From Gammaproteobacteria bacterium RIFCSPHIGHO2_12_FULL_38_11 (GTDB lineage: Bacteria > Pseudomonadota > Gammaproteobacteria > Coxiellales > Coxiellaceae): DNA of 9,547 nt. The stretch is from NCBI GenBank assembly GCA_001801515.1, contig MGXX01000056.1, forward strand, positions 18,179 to 27,725. The letters are read 5' to 3'. Below are positions 1-6,551 of this stretch, piece after piece; within the stretch, counting starts at the first letter, position 1, and every line of letters begins with the position of its first letter. Under the pieces are notes generated by a model that worked only from the letters and a program-made list of their open reading frames with translations, was not told where the DNA came from and searched no databases. A program made the translations under genes and the position numbers.

Positions 1-217
1 ACCCTACCAAGAATATGATCAAGTCTGAAATTTTCAACCTATATGCCAATCGCATCATATAAAAGATATATTTTTGTCTAGGCCCCCATACAGGGAGCTG
101 ATCTATGGCAAGTGTATAAAGTATTTTCTCATTGGCTATAGACCAATGAGGTAATACATTTTGTGAATGCAGTTCAAACATAAAATTAATCACTTTTTTT
201 CTGATGACTGAGTGCAT
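1..217 (-). CDS. N-terminal part of an unrecognised protein, cut by the left window edge
   Basis: An open frame runs on the minus strand from the window edge through about 72 codons to an ATG at 217-215, and stays open further upstream to a TGA near 315. I chose this start because AGGA lies at 229-226, 8 nt before it. Other in-frame ATGs at 226 and 181 have poorer ribosome sites. The peptide begins MHSVIRKKVINFMFELHSQN and later contains LPVWGPRQKYIFYMMRLAYR and a hydrophobic SDLIIFLVG stretch at the edge. I do not recognise the family. The composition looks like real protein, and the gene would be divergent from the sulfotransferase-like gene. A glycan-related role is only guilt by association. 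The overlapping plus-strand frame at 212-406 looks like a shadow. Confidence 0.45.
   Translation of the reverse strand, partial: MHSVIRKKVINFMFELHSQNVLPHWSIANEKILYTLAIDQLPVWGPRQKYIFYMMRLAYRLKISDLIIFLVG
121..157. repeat. Imperfect hairpin inside the left-edge ORF
   Basis: CTCATTGG (128-135) pairs with CCAATGAG (143-150) around a 7-nt loop. GTATT (121-125) with AATAC (153-157) extends the stem across a 2x2 internal loop. No T-run follows directly. If the left-edge frame is coding, the hairpin lies within that gene and may be coincidental. Confidence 0.4.
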
Positions 218-335
218 GTAAAACATCCTGCAGGATCGAGAGGTTATCCTAAATTCCATTGCAATTTGAAAGAGTGGCTCCAAAGTGGAGCACTCGTTGT
301 GTTTTACTCAAATTGTAAACAAAAAGGAGCCGATA

Positions 336-428
336 ATGAAAGTAGAAACCAAACAAAGAAAAAAAGCAATGGGTGGATCATGTCTGGATTTGAATTTGAA
401 TCTTGATCAATTAGTTATAATAAAATAG
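336..428 (+). CDS. Possible 30-residue small protein or leader peptide
   Basis: ATG at 336 follows AAGGAG (324-329) by 6 nt, one of the best SD/start pairs in the window. The frame runs 30 codons to TAG at 426-428. The peptide begins MKVETKQRKKAMGG, then has a Cys (residue 16) and a Leu/Asn/Asp-rich tail ending in VIIK. The basic N-terminus followed by Gly-Gly superficially recalls a leader peptide, but I recognise no family and see no RiPP maturase nearby. It lies 87 nt upstream of the chosen start of the sulfotransferase-like gene. It could be a small protein, a translated leader, or the decayed start of a lost gene. Confidence 0.35.
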   Translation: MKVETKQRKKAMGGSCLDLNLNLDQLVIIK

Positions 429-434
429 TATAGT
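416..434 (+). promoter_or_regulatory. Candidate promoter (-10 boxes) for the plus-strand operon
   Basis: A perfect TATAAT lies at 416-421 and a second box, TATAGT, at 429-434. TTGAAT-like -35 candidates at 390-395 and 396-401 are spaced 20 and 14 nt from TATAAT, neither ideal, so the -35 is uncertain. Position upstream of the four-gene operon supports a promoter here. It would leave an untranslated leader of roughly 80 nt. Confidence 0.4.
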
Positions 435-515
435 AATCGTGTTCAAACCTTAATTAAATACCCTGTTTGATTGGTGATGGGGATTGTGGAACATTTCGAC
501 ACATACGGAGTTTTT

Positions 516-1601
516 ATGAGTGAGAACATTGCGAAAGTTACCTCAGAAAGTAAGCATTTAACTAGTGCACATGAAATTATCCGTAAGCATAAAATTACCA
601 GTCGTATTATATTTGTTGGCGGTCTTCCTGGTTGTGGAAAATCCATGATGTCACCTATCCTGGGTGCCCTCCAGGGGGTTGAGATTCAAAAATATAATTA
701 CGCTATTGAACATATCTGTTCTCTTTATCATTTAAGAAGAATTACTGAAGATGCAACGGTGGCAATGATTCGAATGCTAACTGACTTAGATTTATATAAT
801 TTATCAATGACTCGAGAGATTAATCTTCGCTACAAAGATCTCTCTTCGATTTTTAAAAATCCAAACCCATGGCGTTACATTAAACGTATATTTATGAATG
901 GTGATGCTGAGGCTCTTGCCCGAATTAAAAGAGATAATCCAATTTTACAAACCTTGACACACAACCTTCTGATACACGGTGTTCCGATCGTGCGTGCAGT
1001 GAAAGAAAATTTTTGTTTAGTTGAGGGTGTTCGTCACCCTCTTTATATGGTACGTCAATGGCGTCTTTATATTGAGCGGTACGGAAATGATGAGCGCGAT
1101 TTTACAATTGGGTTTGATCATCATGGGCATGAGTTACCATTTTTTACTAAAGGATGGGAAGATCTGTATGTAACGTCCAGCTCGATGGATAAAGTAATTT
1201 ATTCTATTGAAAAATCGCTTGCAATGGCGCAGTCAGCACTCGATAACATGACACCAAGAGAGCGTGATGGTGTAGTTATTGTGCCTTTTGAGCAGTTTGT
1301 TGTTGATCCATGGCCCTATCTTGAAAAAATTACAAATCTGATGGGAACAAAAATTAACAAAACAACGCTCAAAGAAATGAAGCGTCAGAATGTGCCTCGC
1401 AGCATGATTGCAGATGGAATTAATCGCCCAATCTATCGTCAGTATGGTTGGAAACGCCCCAAAAAAGGAGCCACGGAACGAGATGAGCTGCAGGAGCGAC
1501 GTGATTTCGTTAAAGCTGAGGCAACGCCAGATGCATTAAAAGTTCTGGATCGTCTTTGTGAAGAATATGAAGATAAATATATGACAGGAATTTTACAATA
1601 G
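516..1601 (+). CDS. P-loop protein, sulfotransferase-like
   Basis: The product is 361 residues. I chose ATG 516 because GGAG at 507-510 sits 5 nt upstream; the longer in-frame TTG start at 471 has no SD. A phosphate-binding loop GGLPGCGKS lies at residues 35-43 after a hydrophobic strand (IIFV). Further on are a VRHP segment (172-175), where sulfotransferases usually carry the PAPS 3'-phosphate motif, and PFEQFVVDPW (257-266), followed by a segment like the C-terminal helix region of sulfotransferases. The loop is unusual, because sulfotransferases normally have PRSGT-type loops and this one is a kinase-like GxGKS. The C-terminus (about 315-345) is rich in charged residues. The likely role is transfer of sulfate, or less likely phosphate, to a sugar in the cluster's glycan. 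It is first in an operon with a methyltransferase, cytidylyltransferase and aldolase. The P-loop fold is fairly secure; the reaction is not. Confidence 0.75.
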   Translation: MSENIAKVTSESKHLTSAHEIIRKHKITSRIIFVGGLPGCGKSMMSPILGALQGVEIQKYNYAIEHICSLYHLRRITEDATVAMIRMLTDLDLYNLSMTREINLRYKDLSSIFKNPNPWRYIKRIFMNGDAEALARIKRDNPILQTLTHNLLIHGVPIVRAVKENFCLVEGVRHPLYMVRQWRLYIERYGNDERDFTIGFDHHGHELPFFTKGWEDLYVTSSSMDKVIYSIEKSLAMAQSALDNMTPRERDGVVIVPFEQFVVDPWPYLEKITNLMGTKINKTTLKEMKRQNVPRSMIADGINRPIYRQYGWKRPKKGATERDELQERRDFVKAEATPDALKVLDRLCEEYEDKYMTGILQ

Positions 1602-1618
1602 GAAGAGCTATCAAACTG

Positions 1619-2305
1619 ATGAAAACTCATTTGGAAAATGAACAGCAAGAGATTGGTGAAATTACCCATGAATTGGATGCATTAGCACGATCTTTAGATC
1701 ATCAACATCGACAACAGCGAAAAATTCAGTTTCTGCTCGATATTCGTGGTTATTTTATTGTGAACAAAATCATCGGTGCTTATGCGGAATTTGGCCTTTA
1801 TCGAGGTGAGATGATGTACTCAGCGCATAAAATTTTACAACGTTCTGAGTGTATCGCCCAATATGTTGGGTTGGATACTTTCAGCGGAGAACCTTCTTTG
1901 ACTCACCAAGATCAGCATGCCAATCCGTTTCTGAAAGTCGGTGATTTTTTATCCGATTATGAAATCACCCATCAATTTTTGACAGATCATATTGGCTCTA
2001 ATGTAAGGCTGATTAAAGGGGATTTTAGGACTGAAGATGTCCGAAAGGAATTTTCAACCGTTATGAATATTGCATTGTGTGTGATTGATTGTAATTTGCT
2101 TTCATCCATTGAAGCCGCCCTACAGATGGTCATTCTAAAAATGCTACCCAGCAGTGTTCTTTTTATGGATGATTATTTTATTAACATGGGCGAAGGAAAA
2201 TGCGAGACAGAAACTCTTTTAAAGAAGATATGTGCTTCTAATAAACGGCAACTGATTGAATATAAAACTTATCCCCCATGCTCTCGAGCGTTTTTATTAT
2301 TATGA
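1619..2305 (+). CDS. TylF-like class I SAM-dependent O-methyltransferase
   Basis: The 228-residue protein starts 17 nt after the upstream stop, with AGGAAG (1600-1605) as a somewhat distant SD. A charged, probably helical N-terminus (1-40) precedes the SAM-binding motif AEFGLYRG (56-63). Then come GLDTFSGEP (84-92), VIDCNLLSS (155-163) and MDDYF (183-187). These match the TylF/MycF/NovP sugar O-methyltransferase pattern (EFG..RG, G.D.FEGLP, DxDLY.S, DDY). Asp157, Asp184 and Asp185 fit the expected metal ligands. Position 159, normally the second Asp of the DxD pair and the proposed general base in NovP, is Asn here. The likely role is methylation of a sugar hydroxyl on the surface glycan or its nucleotide-sugar precursor. 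Activity is uncertain because of the Asn. The stop overlaps the next start (ATGA), implying coupling. Confidence 0.75.
   Translation: MKTHLENEQQEIGEITHELDALARSLDHQHRQQRKIQFLLDIRGYFIVNKIIGAYAEFGLYRGEMMYSAHKILQRSECIAQYVGLDTFSGEPSLTHQDQHANPFLKVGDFLSDYEITHQFLTDHIGSNVRLIKGDFRTEDVRKEFSTVMNIALCVIDCNLLSSIEAALQMVILKMLPSSVLFMDDYFINMGEGKCETETLLKKICASNKRQLIEYKTYPPCSRAFLLL
2302..2305 (+). promoter_or_regulatory. ATGA stop/start overlap (translational coupling)
   Basis: The methyltransferase ends with TGA at 2303-2305 and the cytidylyltransferase starts with ATG at 2302-2304. This fixes the downstream start at 2302 rather than the in-frame upstream codon at 2278. No strong SD precedes it, so re-initiation by terminating ribosomes is likely. 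Confidence 0.8.
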
Positions 2306-2988
2306 CTTCAAATATTAAATTTAAAGCATTGGTTCCAATGAAAGGGCATTCTGAACGCGTTCCAAATAAAAATCTGCGTCTCTTTATGGATAAGCCTCTC
2401 TGTTATTATGTTATAAATTCATTATTAGAGTCATTCTATATTGATAAAGTTTATGTCAATACAGAGAGTCAACCGATTAAAGATAAGATCAATCAACTCT
2501 TTGGAGAAAGGGTAAAGATTATTGATCGTCCATTGGCTATTCAAGGTGATTTTGTAACCATGAATACGATTATTGACTATGATTTATCACAACTTGATGG
2601 TGAATATTTTCTTCAAACGCATAGTACCAATCCATTGCTTAGAGTAGAAACAATTAATAAAGTAATTAAGACTTTTTTAAATAACCAAAATAATTATGAC
2701 TCTCTTTTTACAGTGGACCGTATTCAAGGCCGGTTGTATCGTGAAAATTTGATACCAGTCAATCATGATCTAATGGAAATGTTGCGAACACAAGATTTAC
2801 CACCCATTTTTATGGAAAATTCAAATTTATATATATTTACTCGATCAAGTTTTAATAAAAAAAAATGTCGAATTGGAAATAACCCAATGTTATTTGAAAC
2901 ACCTAAATTAGAAAGTATTGATATTGATATCGAAGAGGATTTTATTTTGGCCGAACTACTTGGATCCTCCAAAGGACTCTATGTTTAA
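2302..2988 (+). CDS. Acylneuraminate cytidylyltransferase-like (CMP-sugar synthetase)
   Basis: The 228-residue protein is of usual length for a compact NeuA/KdsB-type enzyme, which couples CTP to a 2-keto-3-deoxy sugar acid and releases pyrophosphate in the cytoplasm. The N-terminal nucleotide-binding motif PMKGHSERVPNKN (12-24) matches the family's P.(R)GGS.R.P.KN loop. THSTNPLLR (106-114) matches the PTSPLLR-type motif. DIDIEEDFILAE (207-218) matches the C-terminal DID..ED...AE motif. The true substrate could be a nonulosonate, a Kdo-like acid or another sugar. The gene overlaps its upstream neighbour by 4 nt and the downstream aldolase by 8 nt, so the three products are probably made together. 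A run of nine A at 2857-2865 lies inside the gene. Family call is firm; substrate is open. Confidence 0.88.
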   Translation: MTSNIKFKALVPMKGHSERVPNKNLRLFMDKPLCYYVINSLLESFYIDKVYVNTESQPIKDKINQLFGERVKIIDRPLAIQGDFVTMNTIIDYDLSQLDGEYFLQTHSTNPLLRVETINKVIKTFLNNQNNYDSLFTVDRIQGRLYRENLIPVNHDLMEMLRTQDLPPIFMENSNLYIFTRSSFNKKKCRIGNNPMLFETPKLESIDIDIEEDFILAELLGSSKGLYV

Positions 2989-3757
2989 TAAATCAATCAA
3001 AGAAACATTAAATAATAAAGTAGTCACCATTGGATCATGGATTACCATTGGAAATACTGCAATTGCTGAAATTATGGCACGATCAAAATTTGATTGGCTC
3101 ACAATTGATATGGAACATAGTGCAATCACGCTTTCCGAAGCGCAACAACTGATTCAAGTCATTGATGCGAACAACGTGATTCCATTTGTGCGAGTTGGAG
3201 AGAATTCGCCCATCTTAATTAAGCATGTCATGGATGCTGGAGCACATGGGGTGATTGTGCCCATGGTCAATACAAGAGAAGAAGCAATGAAAGCGGTTGA
3301 GAGCGTAAAATATCCACCCCTCGGAAAACGAGGAGTCGGTCTAGGACGCGCACAAGGATATGGCAATACCTTTGATGAATATAAAAAATGGGTAAAAACA
3401 GATAGTATCGTTATTGTCCAAATCGAGCATATTCATGGTGTAGAAAATTTAGAGAGTATTCTTTCTGTTGATGAGATAGATGGATTTTTTGTTGGTCCTT
3501 ATGATTTATCCGGATCTTTAGGATGTCCTGGCGAGTTTAATCACCCAGATATGTTAAAAGCACTGGACCATATAAGGAATGTAGCGAAATCCTACAAAAA
3601 ATCAGTTGGATTACATGTGATTCATCCAAATCCTGACGAAGTGTCTCAGCGGATTGAAGAAGGATATAACTTCATTGCTTTTAGCTTGGATACTCTTTTT
3701 CTCAGCACAATGTGTCATTCGACACTTTCAAAAATTAATATTGCCCATCAAAATTAG
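2981..3757 (+). CDS. HpcH/HpaI-family (class II) 2-keto-3-deoxy acid aldolase
   Basis: The 258-residue protein matches the family's usual length. ATG 2981 is chosen because AAAGGA (2971-2976) lies 4 nt upstream and the product then begins just before the first barrel strand (VTIGSW). Catalytic motifs are intact: DMEH with His46, VRVG with Arg71, the metal-binding QIEH Glu149 and GPYDLSGSLG Asp175, plus YPPLGKRG (111-118). This is close to the E. coli HpaI residue numbering. The family performs metal-dependent, reversible aldol chemistry between pyruvate and aldehydes. It is the last gene of the operon and overlaps the CMP-sugar synthetase by 8 nt. This suggests a linked substrate: the aldolase may form, or remove, the keto-acid sugar that the synthetase activates. 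The family is secure; direction and substrate are inference. Confidence 0.9.
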   Translation: MFNKSIKETLNNKVVTIGSWITIGNTAIAEIMARSKFDWLTIDMEHSAITLSEAQQLIQVIDANNVIPFVRVGENSPILIKHVMDAGAHGVIVPMVNTREEAMKAVESVKYPPLGKRGVGLGRAQGYGNTFDEYKKWVKTDSIVIVQIEHIHGVENLESILSVDEIDGFFVGPYDLSGSLGCPGEFNHPDMLKALDHIRNVAKSYKKSVGLHVIHPNPDEVSQRIEEGYNFIAFSLDTLFLSTMCHSTLSKINIAHQN

Positions 3758-3763
3758 GTACTT

Positions 3764-5512
3764 TTAAGCAGTTAGCATATTATGTCCAATAACCTCCTGA
3801 AATGAACCACTTTGGATAATTTCACCTTGCGATAACTTAAAAATAATATTGCAATGTTGAACTGTTGTCAGTCTATGAGCAATGACAATGAGTGTTTTGA
3901 CCTTTTGAAGGCATTTTGTTGAATGAATAATTTCTCTTTCTGTTTCATTATCCAGTGACGATGTTGCTTCGTCCAATACAACAATTTCTCTGTCATGATA
4001 AAATGCTCGAGCTAGTGCTACACGTTGGCGTTGGCCGCCTGATAACCGTATTCCTTTTTCACCAATTAGTGTCTCAATGCCTTGTGGCAATTCATTAATA
4101 ACTTGATCTAACTGGGCCATATGAATGGCTTTTTCTAATTGCTTTTGATCGATTTCAAATTCTTCTAACCCTAATGCAATGTTATTTTTTATTGTATCAT
4201 CCAATAAAAATATATCTTGAGGAATATAAGCAAAATTATTAATCCATTCGCGCATGTTAGTAATAGGTTTACCATCAATCAGAATTTGGCCTTCTTGAGG
4301 TTCTAAAAAACCTAAAATACAATTGACCAAAGTGCTTTTTCCGGCGCCAGACGTTCCTATTAGGCCAATCGATTGGCCTTTATAGAAAGTAAGGTTGATG
4401 TTTCTTAACGCATGATTTTTTCTATTCGGATAATTAAAGCTCAGATTTTGAAGTGTAACGGATGAGAATGGAATTTTATTGGGGGACACTTTGGGAATAG
4501 CGACACTTTTAATTTGGTCAAAATATTTTAATTCATGATATACTTTATCCATAGCATAGGCTGAAAATACAATTTGGTTAATACCGGCAGTTAATTGGGT
4601 CATGGTTGGTAGGAGTCTTGCACCTGCCGCAGCAAATACTCCTACAAATGATATAATGTTATCAGGGCTCATTCCAAAGGATAAGGAGCCAAAACATAAT
4701 AGAATGATAAATATAGATAACACAGATTCAATCGTGTATCTTGGCAATATTTGATAGAGTGCATTGGTCTCTAATGCTTTTACACAAACACGAGCACTTG
4801 ATGCAATGCGGTTACGGAAATATTGTTCTTTCCCAAAAATTCTGATTTCTTTTATTCCGCTTATGCCATGCTGAATATTTTTTATAATTGTTGCACTCTC
4901 TTCGGCATAAATTCTACCGGTTTCCTTTATTTTTCCCTTTAATAATCCATTATTAATGCCAATAAAGACACCACAGAGAATAATCAAAAGTACTGTTGAA
5001 ATGGGGTTGATCACTAATAAAAATACGGCTATCCCCAAGGTAATCATGAGATTTGAAGAAATGGTTAAGGATGGGAATAGAATATTTCCTGTAAACGTAT
5101 CAATATATCCTATTCGTGCCAGTAAGGAGGAGGAATTCTGATTGATATGATAAATATATGGTGCATATTGGAAAGCATGAATAAGACGAAGTTTTAAGTC
5201 TAAATTGAATTTAAAGCTGGTAGACACAACCCGTTTCTGCAAAAAAGAATTAAAAATCCCTTTGAGTAAGAAAGATAAAATAATGAGACTGCCAGACAAA
5301 AAAATTAATTTTTTTCCATGCAAGAAATGATGTAAAGGCAAATAATGTAAATACTTGTTTGGATTTACAATAAGAGCCAAGAAAATACTTATCAGAGCAA
5401 GACCAATGATATCCAGACAAGAAGATAAAATAAAGAAAATGAGTAAAACAACTATTTTTTTCCGAGCATAGGAATTAAGTAAGAATAAATATTGATGAAA
5501 AAATTTCCGCAT
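3764..5512 (-). CDS. ABC transporter, fused membrane and ATPase domains (glycan flippase/exporter type)
   Basis: The 582-residue protein is a full half-transporter of the MsbA/PglK type. The membrane domain (about 1-330) has hydrophobic segments near 20-48, 68-90, 150-188 and 262-300. The ATPase domain (about 345-582) has Walker A GTSGAGKST (386-394), Q-loop Gln432, signature LSGGQ (490-494), Walker B IVVLDE (510-515) and switch His546. All are intact, so an active homodimer is expected. AAGGTG (5523-5518) lies 5 nt before the start. The gene is last in the minus-strand operon, 32 nt after the Gfo/Idh/MocA gene. The context suggests it flips a lipid-linked oligosaccharide or exports a glycan across the inner membrane. 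A drug or lipid exporter cannot be excluded from sequence alone. Its stop is 6 nt from the stop of the convergent aldolase gene. Confidence 0.92.
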   Translation of the reverse strand: MRKFFHQYLFLLNSYARKKIVVLLIFFILSSCLDIIGLALISIFLALIVNPNKYLHYLPLHHFLHGKKLIFLSGSLIILSFLLKGIFNSFLQKRVVSTSFKFNLDLKLRLIHAFQYAPYIYHINQNSSSLLARIGYIDTFTGNILFPSLTISSNLMITLGIAVFLLVINPISTVLLIILCGVFIGINNGLLKGKIKETGRIYAEESATIIKNIQHGISGIKEIRIFGKEQYFRNRIASSARVCVKALETNALYQILPRYTIESVLSIFIILLCFGSLSFGMSPDNIISFVGVFAAAGARLLPTMTQLTAGINQIVFSAYAMDKVYHELKYFDQIKSVAIPKVSPNKIPFSSVTLQNLSFNYPNRKNHALRNINLTFYKGQSIGLIGTSGAGKSTLVNCILGFLEPQEGQILIDGKPITNMREWINNFAYIPQDIFLLDDTIKNNIALGLEEFEIDQKQLEKAIHMAQLDQVINELPQGIETLIGEKGIRLSGGQRQRVALARAFYHDREIVVLDEATSSLDNETEREIIHSTKCLQKVKTLIVIAHRLTTVQHCNIIFKLSQGEIIQSGSFQEVIGHNMLTA

Positions 5513-5544
5513 TGAAACACCTTGAAAAGTATAAGTTATTTTGC

Positions 5545-6549
5545 TTAATCCCTTACGCTCACCATCTTTCGCTCTATAAAGGATTGTTTTAAGGCAACAC
5601 CAACAATGACTGATTTTACGTTGTCATGCACTGGGATGATGGTTTCCTTTCTTTCCTGAACACAGCATAAAAAATGCTTCATTTCTTCTTTATATAGCGT
5701 ATGAAAATTATTTAATTCATAAGGATATTCTGTCCACTTTCCAGTTGAAACATCTGCAAAGGAACAAAGTCTCACCACTTTATGATTGTGGTCCCAATGT
5801 ATTTTGCCTTTATCACCCACTATATCTAATCTGTGTTCTACTGGACGTTGGAAAAAATCCGAATAAATTTGGGCAAAAGCACCGTTTTTGAATTGCAGAA
5901 TACCCATAAAAAAGTCTTCTGCCTCAATATCAATATGGCTGATAGAATCATAAACCGCAAACGCATTTTCAACATCACCGCAGATAAAACGCAAATAATC
6001 TAACCCGGAAATATTGGTAACAATCACACCACCGCCTTTTGAGATTAGGGCGGAATATTCTCGCTTATAAGGCTCGTTGGGGTGCCAATCAGGAAGATAC
6101 TCTCCTCCGTAGGAGGATAGGGTGTTCACTTTTCCAATGACACCATCTTGTACTAATTGTTTTATTTTTTGAATAGCAGGATGAAATCGCCAAACCATAC
6201 CCACCATTGAAACAACATTATTCTCAATGGTTGTAGTCGTCAAAGATCTCAGGTCAGCTAGAGAATCACTGATTGGAATTTCCGAAAAATATGAAATACC
6301 TTTTTGCGCAAAATAACAGCTTATTTTTGCGTGAAAGGCAGTATCTGTTGCCACAACAACGGCATCCAGATTATCCAAATCCAGAAGATTTCTAAAATCC
6401 TCACATTTTTTTTGGATTTTGAATTTTTGCGCAACTTCATTTAATCGATGGGCATTGATATCGCAGATTGAAACATCATGTCCCAGCTCTAATAAATGAT
6501 TAATATGCTTGGCTCCCATTGAACCACATCCAATCACTGCAACTTTCAT
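5545..6549 (-). CDS. Gfo/Idh/MocA-family protein with altered catalytic residues
   Basis: I chose ATG 6549, giving 334 residues, because the Rossmann strand MKVAVIGCGSMG then begins at residue 1 and a strong GGAGGGAG-type SD precedes it. The longer frame to 6630 only overlaps the upstream gene. The NAD(P)-binding GCGSMG (7-12) is intact, and YLPDWHP (151-157) and GGGVIVTNISGLDYLRFICG (172-191) align with sugar-dehydrogenase relatives from polysaccharide clusters. The family's EKP motif reads SEIP, with Ile91 in place of the catalytic Lys. In the usual GGG...D..(S)H..D segment, Thr178 and Ser181 replace the Asp and His, while Asp184 remains. It would normally oxidise or reduce a nucleotide-sugar. 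Here the chemistry may be altered or lost. The start lies 2 nt after the SpsF-like gene's stop, so the two are coupled. Confidence 0.88.
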   Translation of the reverse strand: MKVAVIGCGSMGAKHINHLLELGHDVSICDINAHRLNEVAQKFKIQKKCEDFRNLLDLDNLDAVVVATDTAFHAKISCYFAQKGISYFSEIPISDSLADLRSLTTTTIENNVVSMVGMVWRFHPAIQKIKQLVQDGVIGKVNTLSSYGGEYLPDWHPNEPYKREYSALISKGGGVIVTNISGLDYLRFICGDVENAFAVYDSISHIDIEAEDFFMGILQFKNGAFAQIYSDFFQRPVEHRLDIVGDKGKIHWDHNHKVVRLCSFADVSTGKWTEYPYELNNFHTLYKEEMKHFLCCVQERKETIIPVHDNVKSVIVGVALKQSFIERKMVSVRD

Positions 6550-6551
6550 GT

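Larger units (their letters stand above)
218..515. other. Divergent intergenic region with hairpin, small ORF and promoter-like boxes
   Basis: About 300 bases separate the left-edge gene from the sulfotransferase-like gene. Three things are visible. A hairpin lies at 272-295: GAGT and GCTCC, with a one-base bulge, pair with GGAGC and ACTC around the loop AAAGT. It is followed by GTTGTGTTTT, which gives it a weak resemblance to a plus-strand terminator. A small ORF with a strong SD lies at 336-428. AT-rich promoter-like boxes lie at about 390-434, including a tandem TTTGAA repeat (389-400) and the palindrome TTGATCAA (403-410). Nothing else in the region looks coding. Confidence 0.5.

Noticed and set aside
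212..406. 64-codon plus-strand frame MHVKHPAGSR...
   Set aside because: It has no good SD, overlaps the better-supported minus frame at its start, and its 3' half is out of frame with the small ORF that has a strong SD at 324-329.
471..515. Longer N-terminus for the sulfotransferase-like protein from TTG 471
   Set aside because: There is no SD before TTG/GTG/ATG at 471-479, whereas GGAG is 5 nt before ATG 516.
2918..2980. Longer N-terminus for the aldolase
   Set aside because: The extra 21 residues are only the other reading frame of the cytidylyltransferase gene. The SD and family length support ATG 2981.
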